Below, piece after piece: positions 16,750-24,042 of a stretch of 27,877 nt of DNA (positions are counted from its first letter, which is position 1; the number at the start of each line of letters is the position of its first letter). The DNA lies in NCBI GenBank assembly GCA_964492335.1, contig CAZBJX010000026.1, positions 1 through 27,877 on the forward strand. Direction: 5' to 3'. Source of the stretch: JAFGCL01 sp964492335. GTDB lineage: Bacteria; Chloroflexota; Dehalococcoidia; UBA2247; RBG-13-53-26. The position numbers and the translations under genes are program-made. The notes under the pieces were generated by a model. That model was given only the letters and a program-made list of their open reading frames with translations, was not told the origin of the DNA and did no database searches.

Positions 16750-17823
16750 TCATGCCGGATTCAGCAGCGCGGAGACCTCATCGTCGCTCAGGTCATAGCT
16801 GAGGAAGTCGGAGTAGAACTCCCTGGTCTTCGCGGCCAGATCAAGGTCGTCGCACTGGTCGGGGTAGAGCGTGGCGATCATCCAGTATATGCCCACGATC
16901 TGGTTCACCCCGGGCGGACGATCATACCAGGAGAAAGGACCATGGGGCACCAGGTATACCTCCTGGTTCTGGACTGCCGCCATCTGTGCCCATGTCGAGT
17001 CGGAGGTTATCTTGGCGTAGGCGGCGGCGGAGTTCACTATGATGACATCCGCATTCCACTTGAGCACCTGCTCCATGGATACCGGCGTCTGCCCCATTCC
17101 GGGAGTGACCTTGACGTCAGCGATATTAATCCCGCCGCAGAGATCGAGCATGACGGAATGCTGCGAGCCTGCGGGGTCTGTCGCCAGCCCGTCGGGTCCC
17201 TCGGCGTAGTAGACGGTCTTCCTTTCGCTCTCCGGTACCCGGGCCAGGACGCCGGCGACGTAGTCCTTGGCGCCGGCGTAGAAGTCCAGCAGCTCGTCCG
17301 CCCTCTTCTCCACGCCCAGTATGTCGCCCATGAACCTGATGGGCTCTTCGTACTTGTCAACGTAGGCGCTGTCCTCCACGGCCACCACCGGGATGTCGCC
17401 CAGGTTCTGCTGCCTCTCGTCGGCTGAAGTAGCGTCTCCGCTGGTAGTGAAACCCTCGAAGACTATGTCGGGGTCCGCCGATATGAAGGTCTCGTAGTTG
17501 CCGGTCTGCTTGCCGAACCACCCTCCCACGACGGACAGGTCCCGATACTGCGACGGTACGTACTGAGCTTCGCTTTCAGCCAACTCGAAGTTCCAGCCGC
17601 CGAGTTTCTCCGGGGCGAGCAGGTAGACCAGGTTGGTCACCGGCGGGGCGGTGCTCAGCACCATGTTGACCTTCGTGGGTATCTCCACCTTTCTCCCCAG
17701 CATGTCCTCTATGGTCCTGGTGGCGGCGGCGGTCTCCTTGTCGCTGGAGCAGCCCGCCAGCGCGCCGGTCAGTACGACAAGCGCCAGCATGATGGAAACG
17801 ACCTTGAGTGCCTTGCCTTTCAT
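16750..17823 (-). CDS. ABC transporter substrate-binding lipoprotein (FecB/BtuF/MolA-like)
   Basis: 357 residues. Seen: a signal peptide with lipobox LAGC (Cys25), so the mature protein is lipid-anchored outside the membrane, followed by a helical-backbone binding-protein fold (RTIEDMLGRKVEIPTKVNMVLS, ADPDIVFEGF, GDILGVEKRADELLDFY, WNADVIIVNS, YPDQ). Such proteins deliver metal chelates, cobalamin, haem or oxyanions to FecCD permeases. An aromatic and basic stretch (VPHGPFSWYDRPPGVNQIVG) resembles that of molybdate/tungstate or nickel-chelate members but does not settle the ligand. The ribosome site GGAGGATAGGAG is close to ATG 17823. It is the fourth gene of the operon; its stop lies just before the FmdE gene. 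Confidence 0.9.
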   Translation of the reverse strand: MKGKALKVVSIMLALVVLTGALAGCSSDKETAAATRTIEDMLGRKVEIPTKVNMVLSTAPPVTNLVYLLAPEKLGGWNFELAESEAQYVPSQYRDLSVVGGWFGKQTGNYETFISADPDIVFEGFTTSGDATSADERQQNLGDIPVVAVEDSAYVDKYEEPIRFMGDILGVEKRADELLDFYAGAKDYVAGVLARVPESERKTVYYAEGPDGLATDPAGSQHSVMLDLCGGINIADVKVTPGMGQTPVSMEQVLKWNADVIIVNSAAAYAKITSDSTWAQMAAVQNQEVYLVPHGPFSWYDRPPGVNQIVGIYWMIATLYPDQCDDLDLAAKTREFYSDFLSYDLSDDEVSALLNPA

Positions 17824-17905
17824 CTCCTATCCTCCTTCAATGTAGTGGGCTGGCCACGCCCTGTGCCCCCCGGTCTGCCGCCAGTGGCAATCCGTCTGGC
17901 AGGCG

Positions 17906-18820
17906 TCACAGCGGGATTGATGGGCTTCCCGGATGTGTGCGCAGGTCCAGGTGTTCTCCCTCTGCCTCCTCTCCGAGGTCCTCTTTCCGCCACCAGATGA
18001 GGGCCCACTTGGACCGGCCCTCGTGTGTCAGGGCCGGTGCGTCCTTCCGCCCGGAGGCCCTCTTCTCCAGGAACTCCCATAGCTTCCCCTTCTCCTCAGG
18101 GCTGAACGGATCAGCCCGCGACTGAAGAGCTTCCATGGCTTGCCCGATGCTCGAGTACTCCACCCTTATCCTGCAGCTGAGGATCTCCACGTTGGCCGGC
18201 GTACCCATCTGGTAGAGCATGTTGTAGATGTAGATGTACGGCGCATGCCTCCTGTTGCCTCGGCCTATGGCCCGGTACGCCTCCCAGTCGAAGGGGAGAT
18301 GGATGATTGGAAAGGTGAGGTAGACCGCCTTCCTGGCGACGGCGCTGATGCCGGACAGCGCCTGTCTCATGTCACCGGAGCCCAGGGAGCGTGATGCCAC
18401 CACGACATCGTGGCTGCCCAGTTGGCTGCCGGCAAAGGCATCCTGCCAGGAGGAGTTCACGTAGTGGATGTTGGTCAGGCCCGGGCCCTCGGCATGGGAC
18501 CTCAGCCGCTTCAGCATCTCCGGGGAGATATCCAGGGCAGTGACGCTCCGGGCCTTCTCTGCCAGGGGGACGGTGAGCTGGCCCGGCCCGCACCCGATGT
18601 CCAGCACCGTCCACCCCGGCCGCACCTCGATGCGGTCCAGCATCATGGAGACGTAGTCATCCTTGTCTCCGGCCCGGCCGTCCTTGAGGCCGCCGGCGCT
18701 CCCGCCGAACCTGCCCGCCCTTCTGTCCCAGCGCTCCCTCTGGGAGAGGCAGTCGCCGGGCCCGGGACGCTGTGATTCCTCCTGCCACAGGGCATTCCAG
18801 TCTATCGAGTTGAAATCCAT
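17906..18820 (-). CDS. SAM-dependent methyltransferase 1 of the transporter operon
   Basis: 304 residues. Seen: motif I VLDIGCGPGQLTVPLAEKA, acidic VTALDISPEML, and a post-I region with SSWQDAF and DVVVASRSLGSGD. It begins MDFNSIDWNALWQEE, as in a group of methyltransferases found next to metal ABC transporters in anaerobes. The C-terminal 80 residues (RADPFSPEEKGKLWEFL) are charged and have no domain I recognise. It is 12 nt downstream of the second methyltransferase gene and 82 nt upstream of the binding-protein gene. The substrate is unknown; a metal-binding small molecule or pterin is an inference from context. Confidence 0.8.
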   Translation of the reverse strand: MDFNSIDWNALWQEESQRPGPGDCLSQRERWDRRAGRFGGSAGGLKDGRAGDKDDYVSMMLDRIEVRPGWTVLDIGCGPGQLTVPLAEKARSVTALDISPEMLKRLRSHAEGPGLTNIHYVNSSWQDAFAGSQLGSHDVVVASRSLGSGDMRQALSGISAVARKAVYLTFPIIHLPFDWEAYRAIGRGNRRHAPYIYIYNMLYQMGTPANVEILSCRIRVEYSSIGQAMEALQSRADPFSPEEKGKLWEFLEKRASGRKDAPALTHEGRSKWALIWWRKEDLGEEAEGEHLDLRTHPGSPSIPL

Positions 18821-18832
18821 CCCCTGCTCCGG

Positions 18833-19465
18833 CTATCCGATGATTTCGATCCAGATGCCGCCACCGTCCTTCAATATGCGGCCCTCCAGCCCGGCCCTGT
18901 TGAGGTCCTCCGCAAAGGCGGCCTCGTTCTCCTTGCCCAGCCGGCCCTTTCTCTGCTGCCAGAAGTCCCGCATGTCCTTGAACCGCTCATCGCTCATGAT
19001 GATCTCGTCAGCCTCGCGGTGAATGGCTTCGCTGCCCATGCCGCCGCCACAGTAGATCACGCCGCCCGGCTTCACCACCCGGTACAGCTCCCGGAGCGCG
19101 GCCGGGCGGTCATCCCAGAAGAAGACCGAGCCGCGGCTGACCACGAGGTCGAAGTAGCCGTCATCGAAGGGGATGCGGCATACATCGGCTGTCACCGCGA
19201 CGATGCGATGGGCCAACCCCGCCCCGGCGATGTTCTTCTCGGCCAGGCTGGTCATTTCAGGTTCCCTGTCCAGGGAGACAATCTGGAGATCGGTGACCCG
19301 GGCCAGGGCCAGGGCCAGGGAGGCCGGCCCCGAGCCGGCGTCCAGGCAGAGCCCGGAGGTGATGCCGTACTTCTCCACCACGTGGCGGGCGATGGCGGGA
19401 TACACTCTGGCAAAGGCCACGCGGGCCGTCAGGTCCATCTGCGTCGGGTCGGTATCTCTGTTCAT
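18833..19465 (-). CDS. SAM-dependent methyltransferase 2 of the transporter operon
   Basis: 210 residues with the class I core: GLCLDAGSGPASLALALA (motif I), IVSLDREPEM, ADVCRIPFDDGYFDLVVSRGSVFFW and LYRVVKPGGVIYCGGG. I chose ATG 19465, which overlaps the stop of the DUF364 gene as ATGA; a GTG at 19501 would overlap that gene by 40 nt and is less likely. It is not a close duplicate of the methyltransferase beside it, so the two probably act on different sites or substrates. The target is unknown. Confidence 0.82.
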   Translation of the reverse strand: MNRDTDPTQMDLTARVAFARVYPAIARHVVEKYGITSGLCLDAGSGPASLALALARVTDLQIVSLDREPEMTSLAEKNIAGAGLAHRIVAVTADVCRIPFDDGYFDLVVSRGSVFFWDDRPAALRELYRVVKPGGVIYCGGGMGSEAIHREADEIIMSDERFKDMRDFWQQRKGRLGKENEAAFAEDLNRAGLEGRILKDGGGIWIEIIG

Positions 19466-20217
19466 TTGCGCATCACCCTGAACGCAATCTCCCCCGGGCA
19501 CACCCTCGTGTCCAGCATGCCGCCGCTCTGGCTCAGCTTCATCATGACAGCCTCCGGATTGAGCACCACCGCCCCGGCGAGCATGTCCGCGCCGTAGTCG
19601 AAGAGCACCTCGGACATGACCGTGCTCGGCCCCAGGATGACCGTGTACGCCCGGCTCTCGCGGGCAAGAGCCAGGAGGCGCTCCAGGGACTTGTTCACCA
19701 TGGTGGACCCGGTGATCACCAGCAGACCGCAGTCTGGAATGAGGTACTCCGCCGCTGAATCCGGCAGGATGCCCGCGCTGGTATCCTGCAGGCTGGGGTC
19801 AAGCTCCAGGACGTGGACCTCCCTGGCCACGGCCTTCAGCTTGGTGATGAAGGGGAAGGCGCCCACCACCACCACCCGGGCGCCGGCGCCTTTCTCGAGA
19901 ACGATCTCCTGGGCATTGACCTCGGGGCTGCCAGCCGGCGGGGCCGCCATAGACGTGATCGCGGCGCAGCCGATGCTGGCCTCCACTAGGTTCCAGGACT
20001 GGGCATACTCGGCGAGTTCCACTGTGGCGGCGCCGATCAGCCGTCCCATGTTGTGGGTGTAGTTGCCGTGGCTGACGGGCAGGCCATAGGTCTTGGCCAG
20101 CCCGCAGTACTTGCCGTGGACCGCCGTCCAGGAGACGCCGACGCGCACATCCTTGGCCGGCTCGCTGTTCTTGGCAGCGGCGGCAATGAGGTCGTCAATC
20201 AACCTGCTTCTCAACAA
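19462..20217 (-). CDS. DUF4213/DUF364 domain protein (putative heavy-metal chelation)
   Basis: 251 residues. The N-terminal part (VRVGVSWTAVHGKYCGLAKTY) matches DUF4213 and the C-terminal Rossmann-like part (VVVVGAFPFITKL, VHVLELDP, DSAAEYLIPDCGLLVITGSTMVNKSLERLL, VILGPSTVMSEVLFDYGADML) matches DUF364, annotated as a putative heavy-metal chelation domain. First gene of the operon and directly controlled by the riboswitch-terminator leader. I chose TTG at 20217: AGAGGAGG lies 6 nt upstream, and the longer open frame would run through the terminator and riboswitch. No reaction is established for the family; its recurrence near Mo/W genes suggests metal or cofactor handling. Confidence 0.85.
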   Translation of the reverse strand: MLRSRLIDDLIAAAAKNSEPAKDVRVGVSWTAVHGKYCGLAKTYGLPVSHGNYTHNMGRLIGAATVELAEYAQSWNLVEASIGCAAITSMAAPPAGSPEVNAQEIVLEKGAGARVVVVGAFPFITKLKAVAREVHVLELDPSLQDTSAGILPDSAAEYLIPDCGLLVITGSTMVNKSLERLLALARESRAYTVILGPSTVMSEVLFDYGADMLAGAVVLNPEAVMMKLSQSGGMLDTRVCPGEIAFRVMRK

Positions 20218-20246
20218 ACCGGTCCTCCTCTGGCTGCTGCCGGGCA

Positions 20247-20283
20247 GAAAAGAGAAAGCCTGCCTCTCCGCGGAAAGGCAGGC
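20247..20283 (-). terminator. intrinsic terminator after the second leader RNA
   Basis: On the minus strand GCCTGCCT (20283-20276) pairs with AGGCAGGC (20265-20258) around a 10-nt loop, followed by TTTCTCTTTT. It lies 29 nt after the riboswitch-like RNA and before the ribosome site of the DUF364 gene, so it fits a riboswitch-controlled attenuator. Confidence 0.85.
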
Positions 20284-20312
20284 AGCAGGACAGAACCCGG
20301 TGTCCGTCGCCG

Positions 20313-20406
20313 TCTCCTTTCCAAACAAGGGAGGCACAGTCGTTTCCAGCTGTACCCTGTCGGCCACTCCCCATAGCTTTCGCCTTAGGCGGAGATGGCT
20401 CGGAGA
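20313..20406 (-). promoter_or_regulatory. Moco-family riboswitch-like RNA (proximal of tandem pair, short form)
   Basis: On the minus strand: TCTCC (20406-20402) closes with GGAGA (20317-20313); CTCCGAGCC, then the core AGCTGGAAACGACTGTGCCTCCC shape (nearly identical to the copy at 2182-2203), then GGAAAGGAGA. Only 6 nt separate CCTCCC from GGAAAGG, so the extra arm present before mop is missing. Established: Moco RNAs are known upstream of Mo transport and cofactor genes, and forms lacking one stem have been proposed to sense the tungsten cofactor. Confidence 0.8.
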
Positions 20407-20555
20407 TATGCAGCTTCACCCTATTGATGACCCAGTAGCATCTTCTCCTTTCACCTTCATTTCGCGGCGCCCGGCGCCCTGATGCCGGTCCCGCAGCACG
20501 CAGACGTGATCACGGGAGAGGAGGGCGCCCTGGTGGTTGCCCGCAGTGCACAGGG
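20407..20555 (-). other. spacer between the two leader modules
   Basis: 149 nt between the first terminator and the second riboswitch-like RNA. I see no gene. A 14-codon frame starting ATGAAGGTGAAAGG (around 20460) and a shorter ATG frame behind AGGAGA exist, but neither has family features. No clear second promoter is visible. Confidence 0.5.
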
Positions 20556-20590
20556 ACAAAAAGAGAACGCCCCGCAGTTTGAGGGCGTTC
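20556..20590 (-). terminator. intrinsic terminator after the first leader RNA
   Basis: On the minus strand GAACGCCC (20590-20583) pairs perfectly with GGGCGTTC (20572-20565) around a 10-nt loop, followed by TCTTTTTG. It lies about 25 nt beyond the distal riboswitch-like RNA, consistent with transcription attenuation. Confidence 0.88.
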
Positions 20591-20614
20591 CGTCAGAATG
20601 CGCCGGCCTTCATG

Positions 20615-20730
20615 GTCCTCTCCTTTCCACACTGGGAGGTGCAGGCGTTTCCACCTGGACCCTCGGGGCTGCTCGCCCGCCGGCTGAGTGCCCTGCTCGA
20701 ACGTGTTTAGGCAGCTCAGCTCGGAGATCC
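20615..20730 (-). promoter_or_regulatory. Moco-family riboswitch-like RNA (distal of tandem pair, short form)
   Basis: On the minus strand: GGATCTCC (20730-20723) pairs with GGAGA and CC of GGAGAGGACC; CTCCGAGCT follows, then the core GGTGGAAACGCC and TGCACCTCCC, then GGAAAGGAGA. Five nt separate CCTCCC from GGAAAGG, as in the proximal copy. The internal arm (about 61 nt) differs in sequence from the proximal copy, so this is a diverged paralogue, not a recent copy. A short ATG frame (MKAGAF) starts within the last nucleotides of the element. Confidence 0.76.
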
Positions 20731-20782
20731 TGAGTCCGTTCGGCCGGGCCTGGCCAGGCGGCGGCGCAACGGACGTATTCAG

Positions 20783-20810
20783 GGTATCATGAACGACCGC
20801 GCTGGTGCAA
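20783..20810 (-). promoter_or_regulatory. possible promoter for the tandem-riboswitch operon
   Basis: On the minus strand TTGCAC (20810-20805), a 16-nt spacer and GATACC (20788-20783). The -10 is poor. It is the best pair seen upstream of the distal riboswitch and would start the leader about 45 nt before it. Confidence 0.35.
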
Positions 20811-20894
20811 ACGCAGCCGTGGCGAAGGGGTGGCCGGCCATAAGTGAATTGGTCTTGGCTTACAGGATACCATCGTTCGGAGGGCGACTCTGTC

Positions 20895-20937
20895 CCCCCG
20901 GCGGCCGGGTGCTGGCCCCGGAGCGGCCGGGGCGGCG
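20895..20937. repeat. dispersed 43-bp GC-rich repeat, copy B
   Basis: 41 of 43 positions match 14008-14050. It lies 7 nt past the pyruvate kinase stop. Like copy A, it is just downstream of a minus-strand gene in the same orientation, which suggests a 3'-end or terminator-associated repeat. No T-run is present. Confidence 0.8.
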
Positions 20938-20944
20938 ACGCCCC

Positions 20945-22384
20945 TCACGTGACCCGCTCCACCTTCAGCAGGTTGGTGGTGCCCTGGATGGCCGTGGGCA
21001 GGCCGGCGGTGATGACTATCAGGTCGCCATGGCGGGCGATGCGGGTCTCCTTGCACAGCCGGGCCGCCTGGGCAAAGAGGTCCTGGACGGAGCCCGGGTT
21101 GGGCTCCTCGAAGGGGTAAACGCCCCAGGAGAGGAGCAGCCGCAGCCTCTGCGCCCTGGTGGGAGTGGCTGCCAGGATGGGGATGCCCGAGCGGTACCTG
21201 GTAACCCTCCTCGCGGTGCTGCCGGACATGGTGAAGGCCACGATGGCGGCGGCCCCCAGCCGGCGGGCAGTGTGGCAGGCGGCGTAGCTGATGGCGTCGT
21301 CGGTCACCGGCTCCAGGTCGACCCCCTTCTCCGCCACGATCTTGTCATAGGGCAGCGAGGCCTCCGTCTCCAGCGCCACCCGGGTCATCACCCTGACCGC
21401 CTCCACCGGGTGGCGGCCCACCGCGGTCTCGCCGGAGAGCATGATGGCATCGGTGCCGTCGTAGATGGAGTTGGCGATGTCGGTCACCTCGGCCCGGGTG
21501 GGCCGAGGTGAGTCTATCATGGACTCCAGCATCTGCGTGGCGGTGATCACGGGCTTGCCCGCGCGGTTGCACTTGCGGATCAGCTCCTTCTGCACCAGCG
21601 GCACCTTCTCCAGGGGGATCTCCACGCCCAGGTCTCCCCGGGCCACCATGAGGCCGTCGGCGGCGGCGATGATGCGGTCGATGTCCTGCCAGGCCTCCCA
21701 CTTCTCTATCTTGGCGATGATGGGTATGTCGGCGCCCCGATTCTGGATGAATGACCTGGCTGCCAGTACGTCGTTGACCGCCCTGACGAAGGAGAGGGCC
21801 ACGAAGTCCACCCCATGTTCGATCCCGAAGATCAGGTCGTCCCGGTCGGTTTCCATGGGGGGAGGGACCCGCAGGTTGATCCCGGGCACGTTGATGCCCT
21901 TCTTCGGCTCCAGGATGCCGCCTGTGATCACGCGGCAGATCACGTCCGTGGCCGTCCTCCTGTTGACCTCCAGCTTGATGGCGCCGTCGTTGAGGAAGAC
22001 GATGTCCCCCGGGTTGACGCTGTTGGCCAGGCCGGGCGGGCTGACGCTGACCGCGTGCTCATCCCCGTCGATGCTGCGGGTGGTGAGGGTGAAAGGGGCG
22101 CCTTCTTCCAGGGTCACCTGTCCCGACTTGAGCCGCCCGGTGCGCACTTTCGAGCCGGGCAGGTCCTGGATTATGGCCACCGGGACGTTGAGGCCGGCGG
22201 ACACCTCGCGAATGTTGCGGATGCGGTCGGCCTGCTCCTGGTGGGTGCCGTGGGAGAAGTTGAGGCGGGCCAGGTTCATTCCGGCCCGGACCAGGTCTTC
22301 GATGGCGGCCGGGGACTCGGTGGCCGGCCCGATGGTGCAGATGATCTTCGTCCTGCGGTCGGTGTCAATCATAGTGGCCACCAT
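20945..22384 (-). CDS. pyk: pyruvate kinase
   Basis: 479 residues, a normal length. It converts phosphoenolpyruvate and ADP to pyruvate and ATP. Seen: TKIICTIGPATES start, NLARLNFSHG, the IIAKIEKWEAW catalytic-lysine strand, VARGDLGVEIP and the long signature ATQMLESMIDSPRPTRAEVTDIAN with IYDGTDAIMLSGETAVG, then a C-terminal domain ending in GTTNLLKV. QDLPGSKVRTG replaces the common DxKGPEIRTG, as in some other bacterial lineages. ATG 22384 or 22372 (MIDTDRR) could be the start; a TATAAT overlaps the first. It follows the CoA-transferase terminator, so it probably has its own promoter. Confidence 0.96.
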   Translation of the reverse strand: MVATMIDTDRRTKIICTIGPATESPAAIEDLVRAGMNLARLNFSHGTHQEQADRIRNIREVSAGLNVPVAIIQDLPGSKVRTGRLKSGQVTLEEGAPFTLTTRSIDGDEHAVSVSPPGLANSVNPGDIVFLNDGAIKLEVNRRTATDVICRVITGGILEPKKGINVPGINLRVPPPMETDRDDLIFGIEHGVDFVALSFVRAVNDVLAARSFIQNRGADIPIIAKIEKWEAWQDIDRIIAAADGLMVARGDLGVEIPLEKVPLVQKELIRKCNRAGKPVITATQMLESMIDSPRPTRAEVTDIANSIYDGTDAIMLSGETAVGRHPVEAVRVMTRVALETEASLPYDKIVAEKGVDLEPVTDDAISYAACHTARRLGAAAIVAFTMSGSTARRVTRYRSGIPILAATPTRAQRLRLLLSWGVYPFEEPNPGSVQDLFAQAARLCKETRIARHGDLIVITAGLPTAIQGTTNLLKVERVT

Positions 22385-22450
22385 TATACCGCCTGTCCGG
22401 CAAATCGCCAGGCCCCGCAGGTGGGTGGGGGCGGGGCCGGGCCTGCCCCC

Positions 22451-22492
22451 GAAAAAGGACACCGGCAGGGGCGGCAACAGCCCCTGCCGGTG
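22451..22492 (-). terminator. intrinsic terminator of the CoA-transferase operon
   Basis: A perfect 13-bp stem (22480-22492 with 22460-22472) around a 7-nt loop, followed on the minus strand by TCCTTTTTC. It lies 27 nt past the stop of the B subunit gene. Confidence 0.93.
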
Positions 22493-22519
22493 CGCAATCC
22501 GACGTCTCTCCGCCCGGTC

Positions 22520-23212
22520 CTAGAGGGCCATTTCCTTCAGGCCGGGGTCGATGATGAGCGTGGGCTCGGTGACTGACTGGACGTCCTGGGCGGTGAGGCC
22601 GGGCGCCACTTCCTTGAGCACCAGGCCCTTGTCGGTGACCTCTATGACCGCCAGGTCCGAGACTATCATCTTGACCACGCTTATGGCGGTGACCGGGTAG
22701 GAGCACTTCTTGACGATCTTGTAGTCGCCCTTGGTGGTGACATGCTCCATGGCGATAATGACCTTTCGGGCGCCGACGGCCAGGTCCATGGAGCCGCCGA
22801 TGTTACCCACGTGCTCCGGGAAACCGCGGTCGGGGTTGTTCCACCCGGCCAGGTCGCCCGTCTCGGACACCTGCAGGGCTCCCAGGACGGCCACGTCCAT
22901 GTAGCCTCCGCGGATCATGGCGAAGGACTCGCAGTCGGAGAAGTAGCAGCAGCCGGGCATCTCCGTCACCGGCTGGCAGCTGGCGTTGATGCAGTCCTGG
23001 TCGATCTCGTCCTCCGTGGCCAGGGGCCCGGTGTTGAGCATGCCGATCTCGGCCTGCAGGATGATGTCCTTCCCCTCAATCCAGTTGGACACGAGGGTGG
23101 GGATCCCTATGCCCAGGTTGACATAAGAGCCGTCGGCCAGCTCGTTGGCGATCCGGAGCGCGATCAGTTCCCGGGGTACGCCCTGAAGTTTCTTGTTGGG
23201 GTTTGCTACCAC
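22520..23212 (-). CDS. 3-oxoacid CoA-transferase, B subunit
   Basis: 230 residues of family I CoA transferase, beta type (ScoB/AtoA/PcaJ). Seen: GSYVNLGIGIPTLV near the start, the catalytic-glutamate segment LQAEIGMLNTG (family S-E-N-G position), GGYMDVAVLGALQV, and the C-terminal KCSYPVTA and VTEPTL. It forms a heteromer with the A subunit encoded 32 nt upstream and moves CoA between an acyl-CoA such as succinyl-CoA or acetyl-CoA and a 3-oxo or short-chain acid. The exact substrate is not readable. Followed by a strong terminator. Confidence 0.93.
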   Translation of the reverse strand: MVANPNKKLQGVPRELIALRIANELADGSYVNLGIGIPTLVSNWIEGKDIILQAEIGMLNTGPLATEDEIDQDCINASCQPVTEMPGCCYFSDCESFAMIRGGYMDVAVLGALQVSETGDLAGWNNPDRGFPEHVGNIGGSMDLAVGARKVIIAMEHVTTKGDYKIVKKCSYPVTAISVVKMIVSDLAVIEVTDKGLVLKEVAPGLTAQDVQSVTEPTLIIDPGLKEMAL

Positions 23213-23244
23213 CTATAGACCTCCAAATTCCTTCGCTCAGGCGC

Positions 23245-23946
23245 CTAGTCGATGCCCGGCTTGTAGCTTCGCCGTCCTACCCCTACCACCCTCTGCACGT
23301 AAACACCGGGCATGTGGACCTTGTCGGGGTCCAGGTCGCCCGGCTCCACTATCTTCTCGACCTGGGCTATGGTGATCCCGGCCGCCTTGCCCATCTCCGG
23401 GTTGTAGTTCTGGGCGGTCTTGCGGAACATGAGGTTGCCCAGCCGGTCCCCCCTCCAGGCGTGCACGAAGGCGTAGTCCGGCCTGAGGGCCACCTCCAGC
23501 AGGTACTGGCGGCCGTTGAACTCCCGCTTCTCCTTGCCGCGCTCCACCACCGTGCCCACGCCCGTCGGCGTGTAGAAGCCGGCCATGCCGGCCCCCGCGG
23601 CCCTCATCTTCTCGATGAAGGTCCCCATGGGGAAGACCTCCACCTCTATCTCCCCGGCGCGCACGGCGATCTCGAAGGGCGAGTTGGCGCCCCTGGACGC
23701 TGACCGGTAGAAGGGGTAGTTGCAGATGGCCTTCTTGATCTGGCCCTGCTCCACCAGCTTGATGATGTCTTCATTGCCCGGCCCCATCTGCTGGGTGATT
23801 ATCGTCAGGCCCTTGGCCCCCTGCCTGCCCAGCGCCTGGATGAGCTCCACCGGTGTCCCGGCAGTAAAGAAGCCTCCGATGGCGATGGAGGCCCCGTCCG
23901 GTATGTCCTTGACGGCTTCGTCAATACTGGTAAAGACTTTGTCCAT
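23245..23946 (-). CDS. 3-oxoacid CoA-transferase, A subunit
   Basis: 233 residues of family I CoA transferase, alpha type (ScoA/AtoD/PcaI). Seen: VKDIPDGASIAIGGFFTAGTPVELI with the family GGF motif, the CoA-binding-type strand LTIITQQMG, the PMGTFIEKMRAAGAGMAGFYTPTGVGT segment and the YAFVHAWRGDRLGNL region. ATG 23946 has GGGAGA just upstream. It probably forms an operon with the B subunit from the promoter at 24148-24176. A similar pair serves in acetoacetate, butyrate or aromatic-acid metabolism; the crotonase gene further right fits fatty or aromatic acyl-CoA metabolism. Confidence 0.93.
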   Translation of the reverse strand: MDKVFTSIDEAVKDIPDGASIAIGGFFTAGTPVELIQALGRQGAKGLTIITQQMGPGNEDIIKLVEQGQIKKAICNYPFYRSASRGANSPFEIAVRAGEIEVEVFPMGTFIEKMRAAGAGMAGFYTPTGVGTVVERGKEKREFNGRQYLLEVALRPDYAFVHAWRGDRLGNLMFRKTAQNYNPEMGKAAGITIAQVEKIVEPGDLDPDKVHMPGVYVQRVVGVGRRSYKPGID

Positions 23947-24042
23947 TACGTCTCCCTACTCCGCCTTTCCTGTGTTCATCGTCGGCGGGGGCGCCCCAAG
24001 CCACCGACAGGCTCGGCGGTGTTCGGCCCGTCCCGAACCCCG

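Noticed and set aside
19290..19325. GGGCCA tandem repeat in methyltransferase 2
   Set aside because: It encodes the normal Leu-Ala-rich helix after motif I; the repeat is a codon-bias effect.
20407..20470. Small ATG frames between the tandem riboswitches as a gene
   Set aside because: 14 codons or fewer, overlapping the next riboswitch-like RNA, with no sign of conservation that can be judged here.
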